Assembly (NCBI RefSeq): GCF_021049305.1
Contig: NZ_CP088082.1
Span: forward strand, 372,001-436,000
Length of the DNA: 64,000 nt
Reading direction: 5' to 3'
From: Ideonella dechloratans
GTDB taxonomy: Bacteria > Pseudomonadota > Gammaproteobacteria > Burkholderiales > Burkholderiaceae_C
The position numbers and the translations under genes are program-made. Of this stretch, positions 48,704 to 59,993 are shown piece after piece (position 1 is the stretch's first letter; every line of letters begins with the position of its first letter). Under the pieces are notes generated by a model, which was given only the letters and a program-made list of their open reading frames with translations, did not search any database and was not told where the DNA came from.

Positions 48704-49315
48704 ATGTCCGATCTCACCGCGCCGTCCCCCCACACGCCCTTCGAGGATGCCCAGGCCATCTTCACCGGCACCCTGTTCATCTCGCTGGCGCTCATCCTGT
48801 TCAACCAGGTGGGCATGATCACCGGTGGCACCGCTGGCGCGGCCTTCGTGCTCAGCCACCTCACCGGCATCAGCTTCGGCAAGCTGTTCTTCGCCATCAA
48901 CCTGCCGTTCTACGGCTTCTCCTGGAAGCACATGGGGCGGGAGTTCACGCTCAAGACCTTCGGCGCCATCACGCTGCTGTCGCTGATGACCGAGTTCTCG
49001 CCGGCGCTCTTCGCCATCGACCGCTTGCACCCGGCCTATGCCGCCATCCTGGGCGGGCTGCTGCTGGGCTCGGGGGTGCTGTTCCTGGCCCGCCACCGGG
49101 CCAGCCTGGGCGGGGCCACGGTCATCTCGCTGTACCTGCAGCAGTCGCGCCACTGGCGGGCCGGCAAGATCCAGATCGGCATGGACCTGGCCGTGCTGGC
49201 CACCGCGGCCGCCGTGCTGCCACCGCCCAAGCTGGGCTATTCGGTGCTGGGCGCCGTGGTGATGGGCCTGTTCATCGCCATCAACCACCGGCCCGGCCGC
49301 TACAACGGCACCTGA
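48704..49315 (+). CDS. YitT family membrane protein
   Basis: A 203-residue integral membrane protein with five to six spans. The YitT signature is visible in ALILFNQVGMITGGTAGAAF, FGKLFFAINLPFYGFSWKHM and IDRLHPAYAAILGGLLLGSG. The family is widespread and its transport substrate is not known. It is followed within 31 bp by the start of the cobalamin riboswitch, which belongs to the next unit. Confidence 0.85.
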   Translation: MSDLTAPSPHTPFEDAQAIFTGTLFISLALILFNQVGMITGGTAGAAFVLSHLTGISFGKLFFAINLPFYGFSWKHMGREFTLKTFGAITLLSLMTEFSPALFAIDRLHPAYAAILGGLLLGSGVLFLARHRASLGGATVISLYLQQSRHWRAGKIQIGMDLAVLATAAAVLPPPKLGYSVLGAVVMGLFIAINHRPGRYNGT

Positions 49316-49345
49316 CCGCCCAGGGGCCGGTGCTAAACTCCGACG

Positions 49346-49568
49346 CTGTTGGTGCCTGGGCCATTCCTTCTGGTGGCCTGGGGTAAACGGGAAGCAGGAA
49401 GGCCAGTCTCCACGAGATGCGCCCAACCTGCGCTGCCCCCGCAACGGTAAGCGGACGTGGTGTCCGGGGAGCCTCTTCCCGCACCGCCGCTCGTGCTCCC
49501 GGTCACTGAGGGTGATCCCCTCGGGAAGGCCGCACGGGTCGTTCCGCCAGCCCGGATACCGGCCAACG
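49346..49568 (+). promoter_or_regulatory. Cobalamin (adenosylcobalamin) riboswitch
   Basis: A leader RNA upstream of btuB. It opens with GTTGGTGCCTGGGCCATTCC, carries the invariant B12 box core GCCCCCGCAACGGTAA at about 49435-49450, continues with GGTCACTGAGGGTGATCCCC and GGGAAGGCC, and closes with AGCCCGGATACCGGCCAAC. Order and spacing match the Rfam cobalamin class. Bound cobalamin is expected to lower expression of btuB and the downstream B12 genes. Confidence 0.95.
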
Positions 49569-49604
49569 GGGGGTGGGGTGCTTCGGTGCCTCCGCCATGG
49601 GGTG

Positions 49605-49628
49605 ACGACCTGCGGGGAAGCCGGTCGT
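49605..49628 (+). promoter_or_regulatory. Candidate expression-platform hairpin
   Basis: ACGACC (49605-49610) can pair with GGTCGT (49623-49628) around a 12-base loop in the 150-bp stretch between the riboswitch aptamer and the btuB start. There is no T-tract, so control would be by translation or Rho rather than intrinsic termination. Confidence 0.35.
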
Positions 49629-49720
49629 CGCGTGGCCGTGATGGCTGTCGTGTCCGGTGTGCCGCCTGCTGAACAGGCCCGCCGCCGTCGGCTGCCGGCT
49701 CTGTTCGAGCGAGTCCTCTC

Positions 49721-51559
49721 ATGTTCCTGCGCACGCCTGTCGCGCTTGCCGTGGCGCTGTCCGCGCCCGTGTTCGTCCACGCCCAGACTTCGGGCACGAA
49801 CCTTCCCGCCACCGACACCACCGACTACGTCGTCACCGCCAGCCGCATGCCCGAATCGGCTGCGCAGGCCGTGCGGCCGGTCACCGTCATCACCGCCGAG
49901 GACATCCGCCAGTCCGGCGCCGGGTCCGTCACCGACCTGCTGCGCACCTTGGGTGGCGTGGAGATCACCCAGAACGGCGGCCTGGGCAGCAGCAGCAGCG
50001 TGTTCATCCGCGGTGCCAACAGCGACCACACGGTGGTGCTGGTCGACGGTGTGCGCATCGGCTCGGCCACCCTGGGCACCGCCGCCTTCGAGTCGATTCC
50101 GCTCGCCCTGATCGAGCGCATCGAGGTGCTGCCCGGCCCCTCCAGCAGCCTGTACGGCTCGGACGCCATCGGCGGCGTGATCCAGATCTTCACCAAGAGC
50201 GCCAAGCGCTCGCCGGGTGCCTCCGTGGCCCTGACCGCCGGCAGCCACGATCTGCGCCAGGCCGCGGCCAGCTATGCCGCCGCCCTGGGCGAAGGCACTC
50301 AGCTTTCGCTGGGCTTGAACTACCTGAGCACCGACGGCATCAACGCCACCACGCCGGACAACACCTACAACTACAACCCCGACCGCGACGGCCTGCTGCA
50401 GCGCAGCGGGCAACTGCGGCTGACCCAGCAGATCAACGCCGACCACGAGGTGGGCGTTCAGTGGCTGCGCAGTGCCAGCAAGGGCCGGTTCGACGACGGT
50501 CCCGGCATCGACAGCTACAGCGACTCCCTCACCCAGACCCTGGGGGCGCACTGGAACGGCCAGCTGGCCCAGAGCTGGCGCAGCGAACTGAGCGTGGCCC
50601 GCTCGCTGGACCAGTCCACCGCCCACAGCAGCTTCCCCGGCACTTTCGACACCCGCGAAGACCAGGCCAGCTGGCTCAACCGCCTGGCCGCCTTCGGTGG
50701 CACGGCCACCGTGGGCCTGGAATGGCTCAAGCAGAGCGTGGACAGCACCACCGCCTACACCGTGGACCAGCGCACCGTGCGCAGCGCCCTGGTGGGCTGG
50801 AAGGGCCAGATCGGCGAGCACGCGCTGCAGGCCGATGTGCGCGAGGACCGCAACAGCCAGTTCGGCCACCACACCACGGCCCAGCTGGGCTGGGGCTGGC
50901 AGCTGGCGCAGGACTGGCGCCTGCGGGCCGCCTGGGGCAGTGCCTTCCATGCGCCGACCTTCAACACCCTGTACTACCCCGGCTTCGGCAATGCCGATCT
51001 GAAGCCCGAGAAGTCCGACAGCTATGAGCTGGGCCTGGACGGCAAGCTGGCTGGCCTGGAGCTGGGCGCCACGGTGTTCGACAACCACATCCGCGACCTG
51101 ATCGACTACGCGCCGCCCGACTATCTGCCGGCCAACGTCAACAAGGCCCGCATCACCGGCCTGAGCCTGAAGCTGGGCGGCCTGCTGATCGACCGCGACA
51201 CCCGCTTCAAGGCCAACCTGACCTGGCAGGACCCGAAGAACGACGAGACCGAGCAGATGCTGCGCCGCCGTGCGCGCGTCTACGGCGGCCTGCACCTGAC
51301 CCACAACGCCGGCCCGGCCCAGATCGGCACCGACCTCAGCTGGGTGGGGCGTCGCTACGATTCGGCCGACCAGTCCGCCGGCAGCGCCATGGGCGCCTAC
51401 GGCCTGGTGGCCGTCTTCGGCAGCTGGGCCTTCACGCCCGAGTGGCGCCTGGAAGCGCGGGTGAACAACCTGGGTGACAAGCGCTACACCACCGCCCAGG
51501 GCTACAGCGCGCCGGGCCGCGAAGGCCAGGTCACGCTGCGCTGGACGCCGGCGCTCTGA
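49721..51559 (+). CDS. btuB: TonB-dependent vitamin B12 receptor BtuB
   Basis: A 612-residue outer-membrane receptor with a signal peptide (TPVALAVALSAPVFVHAQ). The TonB box lies near DYVVTASRMPE, followed by the plug domain (VRPVTVITAEDIRQSGAGSV, SSVFIRGANSDHTVVLVDGV, ERIEVLPGPSSSLYGSDAIG) and a 22-strand barrel ending in an aromatic-rich strand (REGQVTLRWTPAL). Length fits BtuB (about 614 in E. coli). It imports cobalamin using TonB energy and is the first gene after the cobalamin riboswitch. Confidence 0.93.
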   Translation: MFLRTPVALAVALSAPVFVHAQTSGTNLPATDTTDYVVTASRMPESAAQAVRPVTVITAEDIRQSGAGSVTDLLRTLGGVEITQNGGLGSSSSVFIRGANSDHTVVLVDGVRIGSATLGTAAFESIPLALIERIEVLPGPSSSLYGSDAIGGVIQIFTKSAKRSPGASVALTAGSHDLRQAAASYAAALGEGTQLSLGLNYLSTDGINATTPDNTYNYNPDRDGLLQRSGQLRLTQQINADHEVGVQWLRSASKGRFDDGPGIDSYSDSLTQTLGAHWNGQLAQSWRSELSVARSLDQSTAHSSFPGTFDTREDQASWLNRLAAFGGTATVGLEWLKQSVDSTTAYTVDQRTVRSALVGWKGQIGEHALQADVREDRNSQFGHHTTAQLGWGWQLAQDWRLRAAWGSAFHAPTFNTLYYPGFGNADLKPEKSDSYELGLDGKLAGLELGATVFDNHIRDLIDYAPPDYLPANVNKARITGLSLKLGGLLIDRDTRFKANLTWQDPKNDETEQMLRRRARVYGGLHLTHNAGPAQIGTDLSWVGRRYDSADQSAGSAMGAYGLVAVFGSWAFTPEWRLEARVNNLGDKRYTTAQGYSAPGREGQVTLRWTPAL

Positions 51560-51611
51560 CCGGCTGAGCGCCCCAGCCCCGGCTCCACGGCTCGCCCGCC
51601 ACCTGCGCACC

Positions 51612-52418
51612 ATGTCCTTCGCGACCGTGCCACCGCCCCCGACCCGCCCGTCTGCCCACCTGGCCGCCGGGACGGGCCGCCGGCGCGTGGTCGCGCTGGC
51701 GGCGGTGGCCTTGGTGCACGGCGTGCTGGCCGCCGCCATCTGGGGCCCCGGGGTGGGCGGCCGGTCGGCTTCGGAGCCTGCCGCCCCCTCGGGGCAACTG
51801 GTGATGCTCACCCTGCCGCTGTCGGTGCCCACGCCGACGGTGCCGGCCGCGCGCCCGGGACGGGGCCAGCCACCGGCCGAAGACCGCGGCCAACCGCAGG
51901 GCGCGCTGTCCGCGCCCGTCGCGCCGGCACCGGCCGTGCCGATGCTGGCCGCGCAGCCCCCGGCCATCGCGCGGGTGGCCCAGGCGTCCCCGGTGGTGGC
52001 CACTGCATCCTCGGGGCCCGCGCCGGCCAGCCACGCCGAGGGCACGCCGGGCCAGGCCGTGGCCAAGGCCGCCAGCGCCGCCACCCCGCTCGCGGCGGCC
52101 GGCGGCGCCAACCATGGCGCCCGCGCCATGCCGGGCAATGCCTTGCCGCCGTACCCGGAAGCCGCCCGCGAGGATGGCCTGGAAGGCCTGGTGCGCCTGG
52201 CGGTGGAGGTGGATGCCCAGGGCCGCGTGAGCGCGGTGCGCTGGGACGCCCGCTCGGGCGTCATGCTGCTGGACATTGCCGCGCGCGACGCGGTGCGGCT
52301 GTGGCGCTTCGAGCCGGCCCGCCAGGATGGCCAGGCCGTGGCCAGCACCGTGCGCGTGGCCCTGCAGTTCCGCCTGGACGCCCCGGTGGGCTGGGTGGCC
52401 CAGGCCGACACCCGCTGA
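51612..52418 (+). CDS. tonB: TonB-like energy transducer
   Basis: A 268-residue protein with one N-terminal membrane anchor (VVALAAVALVHGVLAAAIWG), a long Pro/Ala-rich periplasmic linker, and a C-terminal TonB domain beginning NALPPYPEAAREDGLEGLVR, with VEVDAQGRVSAVRWDARSG and ending LWRFEPARQDGQAVASTVRV. It transfers proton-motive force to the receptor. Its place between btuB and btuC suggests a transducer dedicated to cobalamin. No exbB or exbD gene is present here. Confidence 0.88.
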   Translation: MSFATVPPPPTRPSAHLAAGTGRRRVVALAAVALVHGVLAAAIWGPGVGGRSASEPAAPSGQLVMLTLPLSVPTPTVPAARPGRGQPPAEDRGQPQGALSAPVAPAPAVPMLAAQPPAIARVAQASPVVATASSGPAPASHAEGTPGQAVAKAASAATPLAAAGGANHGARAMPGNALPPYPEAAREDGLEGLVRLAVEVDAQGRVSAVRWDARSGVMLLDIAARDAVRLWRFEPARQDGQAVASTVRVALQFRLDAPVGWVAQADTR

Positions 52419-52425
52419 TCGGCCC

Positions 52426-53447
<1,022 letters not shown>

Positions 53448-53451
<4 letters not shown>

Positions 53452-54263
53452 GCCGTTCCCCGGCCGCCATCCCCGGGGCGCCGCTGCTGCAGGCGCAGGG
53501 CCTGGGCGTGCAGGTGCCCGGGCCCGGCCGCGAGGCGCGCTGGCTGCTGCGCGGCCTGGACCTGGCGGTGCAAGCCGGCCAGTGCTGGGTGCTGCTGGGC
53601 CGCAACGGCGCGGGCAAGACCCAGCTGCTCAGCACCCTGGCCGGTGCCCGCCCCCCGGCCGAGGGCATGCTGGCGGTGGCCGGTCACCCGCTGGCGGCCT
53701 GGCCCCTGGCCGAGCTGGCCTGCTGGCGCGGCTATGTGCCCCAGCAGGTGGTGGACGCCTTTCCCGCCCCGGTGCTGGACGTGGTGCTGCAGGGCCGCCA
53801 CCCGCACCTGTCGCGCTGGCACTGGGAGGGCGAGGCCGACTCCGCGCTGGCCCGCGCCGCGCTGGCCCGGGTGGGCCTGGCCGGCTTCGAGGGCCGCGAC
53901 GTGACCACGCTCTCCGGCGGCGAGCGCCAGCGCGTGGCCCTGGCCACCCTGCTGACGCAGGACCCGCCGCTGGCCCTGCTGGACGAACCCCTGGCCCACC
54001 TGGACCTGGCCCAGCAGCTGCGCATGCTGGACCTGCTGGCCGAGGACGTGCGAGCCGGCCGCCGCGCCCTGGTCGTCTCGGTGCACGACCTCAGCCTGGC
54101 CCAGCGCGTGGCCACCCATGCGCTGCTGCTGGACGGGCAGGGCGGTCCGGCGCTGGCCGGCCCGGTCGAGCAGGTGATGCGCGAGGACACGCTCTCGGCC
54201 GCCTTCGGCCACCCCCTGCGCTGCCGCGAGATCGACGGCCGCCGCTGGTGGCTGCCGGCCTGA
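53448..54263 (+). CDS. btuD: Cobalamin ABC transporter ATP-binding protein BtuD
   Basis: A 271-residue ABC ATPase. Walker A is VLLGRNGAGKTQLLSTLAG, the Q loop GYVPQQVVDAF, the signature TTLSGGERQRVALATLL, Walker B PLALLDEPLAHLDLAQQ and the switch His in VVSVHDLSLAQRVATH. FecCD partners usually have this type of ATPase. Translation is coupled to btuC by a 4-bp overlap. Confidence 0.92.
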
Positions 54264-54295
54264 ATCCGCCAGCGCCACCGTTGTTGAAAGATCCC

Positions 54296-54925
54296 ATGTC
54301 CATCCCCGACACCCCCACCTCGCCCGAGGACAGCGAAGCCCGCCACAAGGCCAAGATGCAGCGCCACAAGGCCGCGGTCGATGCCCGCATCGCCCGGGCC
54401 GACCAGGACACCGGCCTGCTGCTGGTGCTCACCGGCCCCGGCAAGGGCAAGAGCAGCTCGGCCTTCGGCATGGCCGCGCGCACCCTGGGCCATGGCGGGC
54501 GCGTGGGCGTGGTGCAGTTCATCAAGGGCGCCATCCCCACAGGCGAGGAGCGCTTCTTCCGCCGCTTCCCCGACGAGGTGGAGTTCCACGTCACCGGCGA
54601 AGGCTTCACCTGGGAGACGCAGAACCGCGCCCGCGATGTCGAGCGCGTCGAGGCCGGCTGGGCCATCGCCCGCGGCCTGCTGCAGCGCCCGGACATCGAC
54701 CTGGTGGTGCTGGACGAGCTCAACATCGTGCTGGCCCACGGCTACCTGCCGGTGGCCACCGTGCTGGCCGACCTGGCCGCGCGACCCGCGGGCCAGCATG
54801 TGGTGGTGACCGGCCGCGGCGCCCCGCCCGAGCTGGTCGAGGCCGCCCACACCGTCAGCGAGATCAAGGTCGTCAAGCACGCCTTCAAGCAGGGCATCCG
54901 CGCCCAGCCGGGCATCGAGTTCTGA
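54296..54925 (+). CDS. cobO: Cob(I)yrinic acid a,c-diamide adenosyltransferase CobO
   Basis: A 209-residue CobA/CobO/BtuR-type enzyme that adds the adenosyl group from ATP to cob(I)alamin or its precursors. Features are the N-terminal [19 protein letters not shown], the P-loop [72 protein letters not shown] and [18 protein letters not shown] with [17 protein letters not shown] at the end. Full length. It converts imported B12 to the coenzyme form. Confidence 0.94.
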   Translation: MSIPDTPTSPEDSEARHKAKMQRHKAAVDARIARADQDTGLLLVLTGPGKGKSSSAFGMAARTLGHGGRVGVVQFIKGAIPTGEERFFRRFPDEVEFHVTGEGFTWETQNRARDVERVEAGWAIARGLLQRPDIDLVVLDELNIVLAHGYLPVATVLADLAARPAGQHVVVTGRGAPPELVEAAHTVSEIKVVKHAFKQGIRAQPGIEF

Positions 54926-54965
54926 ACCCCGGCTGCCCCCCTTCCACGTCACCCTTCACCCCGCC

Positions 54966-56012
54966 ATGACCGCCTTCACCGTCCGCATCCCCCCCGTGTC
55001 CACCGCGCTGGACACCGCCCTGCAGCACAAGATCGACACCAAGACCAAGCCGCTGGGCGCGCTGGGCCGGCTGGAGGCCCTGGCCCTGCAGATCGGCCGC
55101 GTGCAGCAGAGCCTCACGCCCCGGCTGTCGCAGCCGCAGGTGGTCGTCTTTGCCGGCGACCACGGCATCGCGCTGGAAGGCGTGAGCGCCTACCCGCAGG
55201 ACGTGACCTGGCAGATGGTCATGAACTTCCTGGGCGGCGGCGCGGCGGTCAATGTGCTGGCGCGTGACCAGGGCTTGGCGGTGCAGGTGGTGGATGCCGG
55301 CGTCAACCACGACTTCGGCGAGGTGCCGGGCCTGGTGCACGCCAAGATCGCCCCGGGCACTGCCAACAGCGCGGTGCAGCCGGCCATGACGAGCGAACAG
55401 GCGGTGGCCGCGCTGGAGCGGGGCCGCGCCCTGATGCGCGAGGCCCGCGAGCAGGGCTGCAATGTGGTGGCCTTCGGCGAGATGGGCATTGCCAACACCA
55501 GCGCGGCCTCGCTGCTGCTGCACAAGCTGGCCGAGGTGCCGCTGGACGTGGCCACCGGCCGCGGCACCGGCGTGGACGAGGCCGGCCTGCAGCGCAAGCA
55601 GGCGGTGCTGGCCCGCGCGGCCGCGCGCACCGGCGCGCTGCGCGAGCAGCCGCTGCAGGCCCTGGCCGAGTACGGCGGCTTCGAGATCGCGATGATGGCC
55701 GGCGCCATGCTGGGCGCGGCCGAGGCGGGCATGCTGGTGCTGGTCGACGGCTTCATCACCAGCAGCGCCATGCTGGTGGCCTCGCGCCTGGCGCCCGAGG
55801 TGCTGGGCTACGCCGTCTTCGCGCACCAATCGGCCGAGCGCGGCCACCAGGCCATGCTGCAGGCCATGCAGGCCCAGCCGCTGATGATGCTGGACCTGCG
55901 CCTGGGCGAGGGCACCGGCGCGGTGCTGGCCTACAGCCTGGTGCGCGCGGCCGTGGCCTTCCTCAACGAGATGGCCAGCTTCGAGTCGGCCGGCGTCTCC
56001 AACAAGGACTGA
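54966..56012 (+). CDS. cobT: Nicotinate-nucleotide:dimethylbenzimidazole phosphoribosyltransferase CobT
   Basis: A 348-residue enzyme that makes alpha-ribazole phosphate, the lower ligand of cobalamin, from dimethylbenzimidazole and nicotinate mononucleotide. Family segments are [98 protein letters not shown], and [18 protein letters not shown] with the catalytic Glu in [20 protein letters not shown]. It sits between cobO and cobB in the B12 operon. Confidence 0.95.
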   Translation: MTAFTVRIPPVSTALDTALQHKIDTKTKPLGALGRLEALALQIGRVQQSLTPRLSQPQVVVFAGDHGIALEGVSAYPQDVTWQMVMNFLGGGAAVNVLARDQGLAVQVVDAGVNHDFGEVPGLVHAKIAPGTANSAVQPAMTSEQAVAALERGRALMREAREQGCNVVAFGEMGIANTSAASLLLHKLAEVPLDVATGRGTGVDEAGLQRKQAVLARAAARTGALREQPLQALAEYGGFEIAMMAGAMLGAAEAGMLVLVDGFITSSAMLVASRLAPEVLGYAVFAHQSAERGHQAMLQAMQAQPLMMLDLRLGEGTGAVLAYSLVRAAVAFLNEMASFESAGVSNKD

Positions 56013-56016
56013 AGCC

Positions 56017-57324
56017 GTGGGCGAGCGCTGCCGCGCGCTGATGGTCAGCGCACCCGCCTCCGGCCAGGGCAAGACCACCGTCACCGCGGCCCTGGCCCGG
56101 CGGTGGACGCGCCAGGGCCTGCGGGTGCGTGTCTTCAAGACCGGGCCGGACTTCCTGGACCCGATGATCCACGCCCGCGCCAGCGGCCAGCCCTGCTGGC
56201 AGCTGGACCTGTGGATGGGGGGCGAGGCCCATTGCCGGCGCCTGCTGGCCGAGGCCGCGCAGGACCATGACATCGTGCTGGTCGAGGGCGTGATGGGTCT
56301 GTTCGACGGCCGCCCCAGCAGCGCCGACCTGGCCCAGACCTTCGGCCTGCCGGTGCTGGCAGTGATCGAGGCTGCGGCCATGGCCCAGACCTTCGGCGCC
56401 CTGGCCCTGGGCCTGCAGCAGTACCGGCCCGGCCTGCCGGTGAGCGGCGTGCTGGCCAACCGCGTGGGCAGCCCCGGCCACGCCGAGATGCTGCGCGAGA
56501 GCCTGCCGCCGGGCCTGGCCTGGTACGGTGCGCTGCCGCGCGAAGCGGGCTTCGAGCTGCCCTCGCGCCACCTGGGCCTGGTGCAGGCGGCCGAGCTGGC
56601 CGACCTGGACGCCCGGCTGGACCGCGCGGCCGACGCCCTGGCCGCGCTGGACCTGCCGCTGCCGCCCGAGGTGGACTGGGGCCGGCCCGAGCCCGATGTG
56701 GATGAGTTGGCCGTGTACGAACAGGCCCCGCTGCGCGGCCAGTGCGTGGCCATCGCGCGGGACGCGGCCTTCGCCTTCCTCTACCCGGCCAATGTGCAGC
56801 TGCTGCAGCGCCTGGGCGCGGGCCTGTGCTTCTTCTCGCCCCTGGCCGACGAGCCGGTGCCCGAGGGTGCCACCGCCGTCTACCTGCCCGGCGGCTACCC
56901 CGAGCTGCACGCCGCCACCCTGGCCGAGGCCCGGCGCACGCGCCGCAGCCTGCAGGCCCACCACGCCGCCGGCCTGCCCCTGGTGGCCGAATGCGGCGGC
57001 ATGCTGGCCCTGGCCGAGGGGCTGACCGACGCCCAGGGCACCCGCCATGCCGGCTGGGGCCTGCTGCCCGGCGAGGCCCGCATGAGCCCGCGCCTGGTCA
57101 ACCTGGGCCTGCACGCGGCGGAACTGCCCGAGGGCACGGTGCGCGGCCACACCTTCCACCACGCCCGCTTCGAGAGCCCGCTGCCCCCACTGACCCACAC
57201 CCAGGCCCAACGCCACCACGGCCAGCCCGAGGCGGTCTACCGCCAGGGCCGCCTGCAGGCCAGCTTCCTGCACGCCTACTTCCCCAGCGCCCCGGCGGCG
57301 GTGGCGCGCTGGTTCTCGGTCTGA
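56017..57324 (+). CDS. cobB: Cobyrinate a,c-diamide synthase CobB
   Basis: A 435-residue ATP- and glutamine-dependent amidase. The GTG start follows cobT by 4 bp. The N-terminal P-loop domain has MVSAPASGQGKTTVTAALAR, FKTGPDFLDPMIHARASGQP and VLVEGVMGLFDG. The C-terminal class I glutamine amidotransferase-like domain has VYLPGGYPELHAATLAEAR, the nucleophile Cys in LPLVAECGGMLALAEGL and the His in VRGHTFHHARFES. It amidates cobyrinate at positions a and c. Since no complete ring-building pathway lies here, it may act in salvage of incomplete corrinoids or with genes elsewhere. Confidence 0.93.
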   Translation: MGERCRALMVSAPASGQGKTTVTAALARRWTRQGLRVRVFKTGPDFLDPMIHARASGQPCWQLDLWMGGEAHCRRLLAEAAQDHDIVLVEGVMGLFDGRPSSADLAQTFGLPVLAVIEAAAMAQTFGALALGLQQYRPGLPVSGVLANRVGSPGHAEMLRESLPPGLAWYGALPREAGFELPSRHLGLVQAAELADLDARLDRAADALAALDLPLPPEVDWGRPEPDVDELAVYEQAPLRGQCVAIARDAAFAFLYPANVQLLQRLGAGLCFFSPLADEPVPEGATAVYLPGGYPELHAATLAEARRTRRSLQAHHAAGLPLVAECGGMLALAEGLTDAQGTRHAGWGLLPGEARMSPRLVNLGLHAAELPEGTVRGHTFHHARFESPLPPLTHTQAQRHHGQPEAVYRQGRLQASFLHAYFPSAPAAVARWFSV

Positions 57325-57391
57325 GCCCGGGCGGCCCCGGGGGACGGGGTGCGTCGATACACTCGGCGGACCGCGTCCGTGTCCCTCCACC

Positions 57392-57976
57392 ATGACCGAC
57401 ATCCCATCCCCGACCACGCCCATGCCGGCCATCGAGGCCAGCCGCGTCGTGGCCGACGAGTTGCGCTTCAAGGCCAAGCTGGCCATCGGCGAGCAGGCCG
57501 ATGCCTCGCTGCGGGCCGTCAACCGCGCGCGGGAAATCTGGGATGTGCTGGGCGCGGCGGGCACCGGGGCGGCGGTGGCCAAGTCCAGCCTGGTGGCCTC
57601 CACCTTTTTCGCGCCCGGCGGCCTGCTGGGGGCGGTGGGCCTGGGCACGGCGGCCACGCCCATCGGCTGGGTGGCCTTCGCCGCCCTGGCCTCCGGCGGC
57701 GCCTGCTACGGGCTCTACCGTCTGCTGGGCAACCGGCGTGGCGAGCGGGTCATCGAGATCCCGCGCTACCTGAACACGCCGCTGGACCAGCTGGGCCTGG
57801 CCATCTTCGACCTCATCGCGCCGCTGGCCGTGCGCATGGCGGCGGTCGACGGGTGCATCGAGCGGGCCGAGCTGGACCACCTGCAGCAGCACCTGGTGCG
57901 CGAGTGGGGCCTGGACGAGGCCTTCGTCAACCAGGCTGTTGGCGCCGATCTAAATTTGACCCACCCTGCCGATTGA
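57392..57976 (+). pseudogene. TerB-like protein gene, 3' end replaced by IS21 sequence
   Basis: The frame encodes 194 residues, but only about 182 are native. The conserved part ends ...WGLDEAFVNQA at 57936, and the last codons (VGADLNLTHPAD) are IS-end sequence. The retained part has a helical N-terminus, two Gly/Ala-rich hydrophobic segments (SSLVASTFFAPGGLLGAVGL, ATPIGWVAFAALASGGACYG) and a partial TerB/DjlA-like helical repeat (VRMAAVDGCIERAELDHLQQ). Full-length function is unknown. It was probably the last gene after the B12 operon, separated by 67 bp. Confidence 0.65.
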
Positions 57977-57987
57977 ACTTTGACCCA
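57955..57987. repeat. Repeated motif in the IS21 terminal region
   Basis: TTTGACCCA occurs at 57955-57963 and 57979-57987, 24 bp apart. IS21-family ends carry several such short direct repeats that the transposase binds. Their presence supports 57937 as the true outer end of the element. Confidence 0.7.
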
Positions 57988-58045
57988 GGGCTTGGGACCG
58001 GCATCAGGTGATGCCGGCTGTGGACAACTGTAGCGCGGGGCTTGT

Positions 58046-58837
58046 TCAGCCCGCCTCGTTGTCCTTGCTGCGGCGCTCCTGCTCCCTCGCTTTGATGCGC
58101 TTGCGCGTGGCCGCCGTGGCCTGCGTGACACGGTAGCTCTCGTTACCGGTCTCTACGATGTGGCAGTGGTGCGTGAGTCGGTCCAGCAGCGCCGTGGTCA
58201 TCTTGGCGTCGCCGAACACCGCGCTCCATTCCGCGAAGTCCAGGTTGGTCGTGATGACGACGCTGGTGTGCTCGTAGAGCTTGGACATCAGGTGGAACAG
58301 CAAGGCGCCGCCGGCCTGGCTGAACGGCAGGTAGCCCAGCTCATCGAGGATCACGAGGTCCAGCCGCAGCAGGCTGGCCGCGATGCGACCTGCCTTGCCC
58401 TCGGCCTTCTCCCGCTCCAGCGCGTTGACCAGGTCCACGGTGCTGTAGAAGCGGACCCGCTTGCCGTGCATGCCGATGCCCGCCACGCCGATGGCCGTGG
58501 CCAGATGGGTCTTGCCCGTGCCGGGACCACCCACCAGCACCACGTTGTGCGCCGCGGCCGTGAACTCGCAGGTGGCCAACTGCGTGACCAGCTTGCGGTC
58601 CACCGGCGAGACCTCGAAGTCGAAGCTGGCCAAGTCTCGATGCATCGGGAAGCGGGCGCTGCTCATCTGGTGCTGCACCGAGCGCGTGGCGCGGTCGCTG
58701 GCCTCGGCCTGCAGCATGTGCTCCAGCAGCCAGCGCGAGCGCTCCACCTCGGCGTTGCGCTGCTCGCCGAGCTCGGCCCAGGTGGCCGCCATGCCGTGCA
58801 GGCGCAGGGCCTTCAACTCTGCAATGACATCAGCCAT
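58046..58837 (-). CDS. istB: IS21-family helper ATPase IstB
   Basis: A 263-residue AAA+ ATPase of the DnaC/IstB group that helps the IS21 transposase choose its target. It has an N-terminal helical domain, Walker [18 protein letters not shown], Walker [18 protein letters not shown], a sensor segment [20 protein letters not shown] and [16 protein letters not shown]. It is full length. Its start overlaps the stop of istA by 8 bp, the usual arrangement. Confidence 0.93.
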   Translation of the reverse strand: MADVIAELKALRLHGMAATWAELGEQRNAEVERSRWLLEHMLQAEASDRATRSVQHQMSSARFPMHRDLASFDFEVSPVDRKLVTQLATCEFTAAAHNVVLVGGPGTGKTHLATAIGVAGIGMHGKRVRFYSTVDLVNALEREKAEGKAGRIAASLLRLDLVILDELGYLPFSQAGGALLFHLMSKLYEHTSVVITTNLDFAEWSAVFGDAKMTTALLDRLTHHCHIVETGNESYRVTQATAATRKRIKAREQERRSKDNEAG

Positions 58838-59993
58838 GGTCCACCTCCTGCTCGCTCAGGCGGCGCAGTCGGTCGTAGCTGCCCGGATCGGCCTGCGGTG
58901 GCGTCGTTGTGCTCAGCGACGTGGTGACGTTGGGCGGTCTCTCCGGAGCCGTGAGCCGCGCCAGCACGTTGGCCACGTGTTCCGGGCTGATCCGCCCGCC
59001 AGGGCCTGCGCGCTCCAGCGCCAGTTCGGCCGCGACGAGCACCTCGTCCAGCCCCGCCGTGCTGCTCAGGGCCAGCACCTGCGCCATCAGCCGGTCGCCC
59101 CCGGCATGACGCAGCAAGGCCTGGCGCAGCCTGGCCAGTGGCTCGGGCAGGTCCACGAAGGGCGCACCGTTGCGCAGTGCGCCGGGCTTGCGCTGGACCA
59201 GCGGCACATAGTGCTGCCAGTCGTAGGCCGTGCGGCCCTTGCCGCTGAGCCGGGCGTGCTCGGCCACCACGCGCTCGTCGGCCACGATCACCACGCGCTG
59301 CGGGTACAGCCGCGTGCTGACCGTCTGCCGCGCCAACTCGCACGGCACCGAGTAGCGGTTGCGGGCCACGGTGACCAGGCAGGTGCTGCTCACGCGCGCC
59401 ACGTCCTGCACATAGCCGTCGAAGTCCACGGGCTTGGGCATCAGGTGGCTACGCTCCAGCTCCAGCATCTCCGCCACGCTGAAGTCCTTGTGCTCGGGGT
59501 GGCGTAACTCTGCCCACAGCGCCTTGCAGCGCTCACCCAGCCAGGCGTTGAGCTCATCCAAGGACCCGAAGCGCTGCTCGCGTGCCGCCAGCCAGATGCG
59601 GCGCCGGCTGTCCTGCACGTTCTTCTCGACGACACCCTTCTCCCAACCGCTGGCGACGTTGCAGAAGTCCGGGTCGAAGAGATAGTGCGCGCACAGCGCG
59701 GCGAAGCGGCTGTTGACGTCGCGACTCTTGCCGCGGCCAACGCGGTCCACCGCCGTCTTCATGTTGTCGTAGATACCCCGGCGCGCCACGCCACCCAGGG
59801 CCGCGAAGCCGCGCGTGTGGGCGTCGAACAGCATCTCGTGGCCCTGGCTGGGATAGGCCACCAGCCAGAAGGCGCGGCTGGCGCACAGCTTCATGTGCGC
59901 CACCTGCAGCCGCTGGTACACGCCGCTGATCACCAGCGGCTCCTCGCTCCAGTCGAATTGGAAGGCCTCGCTGAGCTCGAAGCAGGAGGACAA
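58830..59993 (-). pseudogene. istA: IS21-family transposase IstA, 5'-truncated
   Basis: About 387 codons remain, compared with about 500 in complete family members. The catalytic core is intact: Asp in FELSEAFQFDWSEE, Asp in GIYDNMKTAVDRVG and Glu in WEKGVVEKNVQDSRRR, followed by the C-terminal domain (NRYSVPCELARQTVSTRLYP). The missing N-terminal 110-130 residues hold the DNA-binding helix-turn-helix. The native frame runs into foreign sequence near 59997. The product cannot bind the IS ends in the normal way, so the element should be immobile unless helped by another copy. Confidence 0.88.

Noticed and set aside
47741..52411. A minus-strand open frame of over 1500 codons
   Set aside because: It runs opposite btuB and tonB and through parts of several real genes in another frame; composition is that of a shadow frame.
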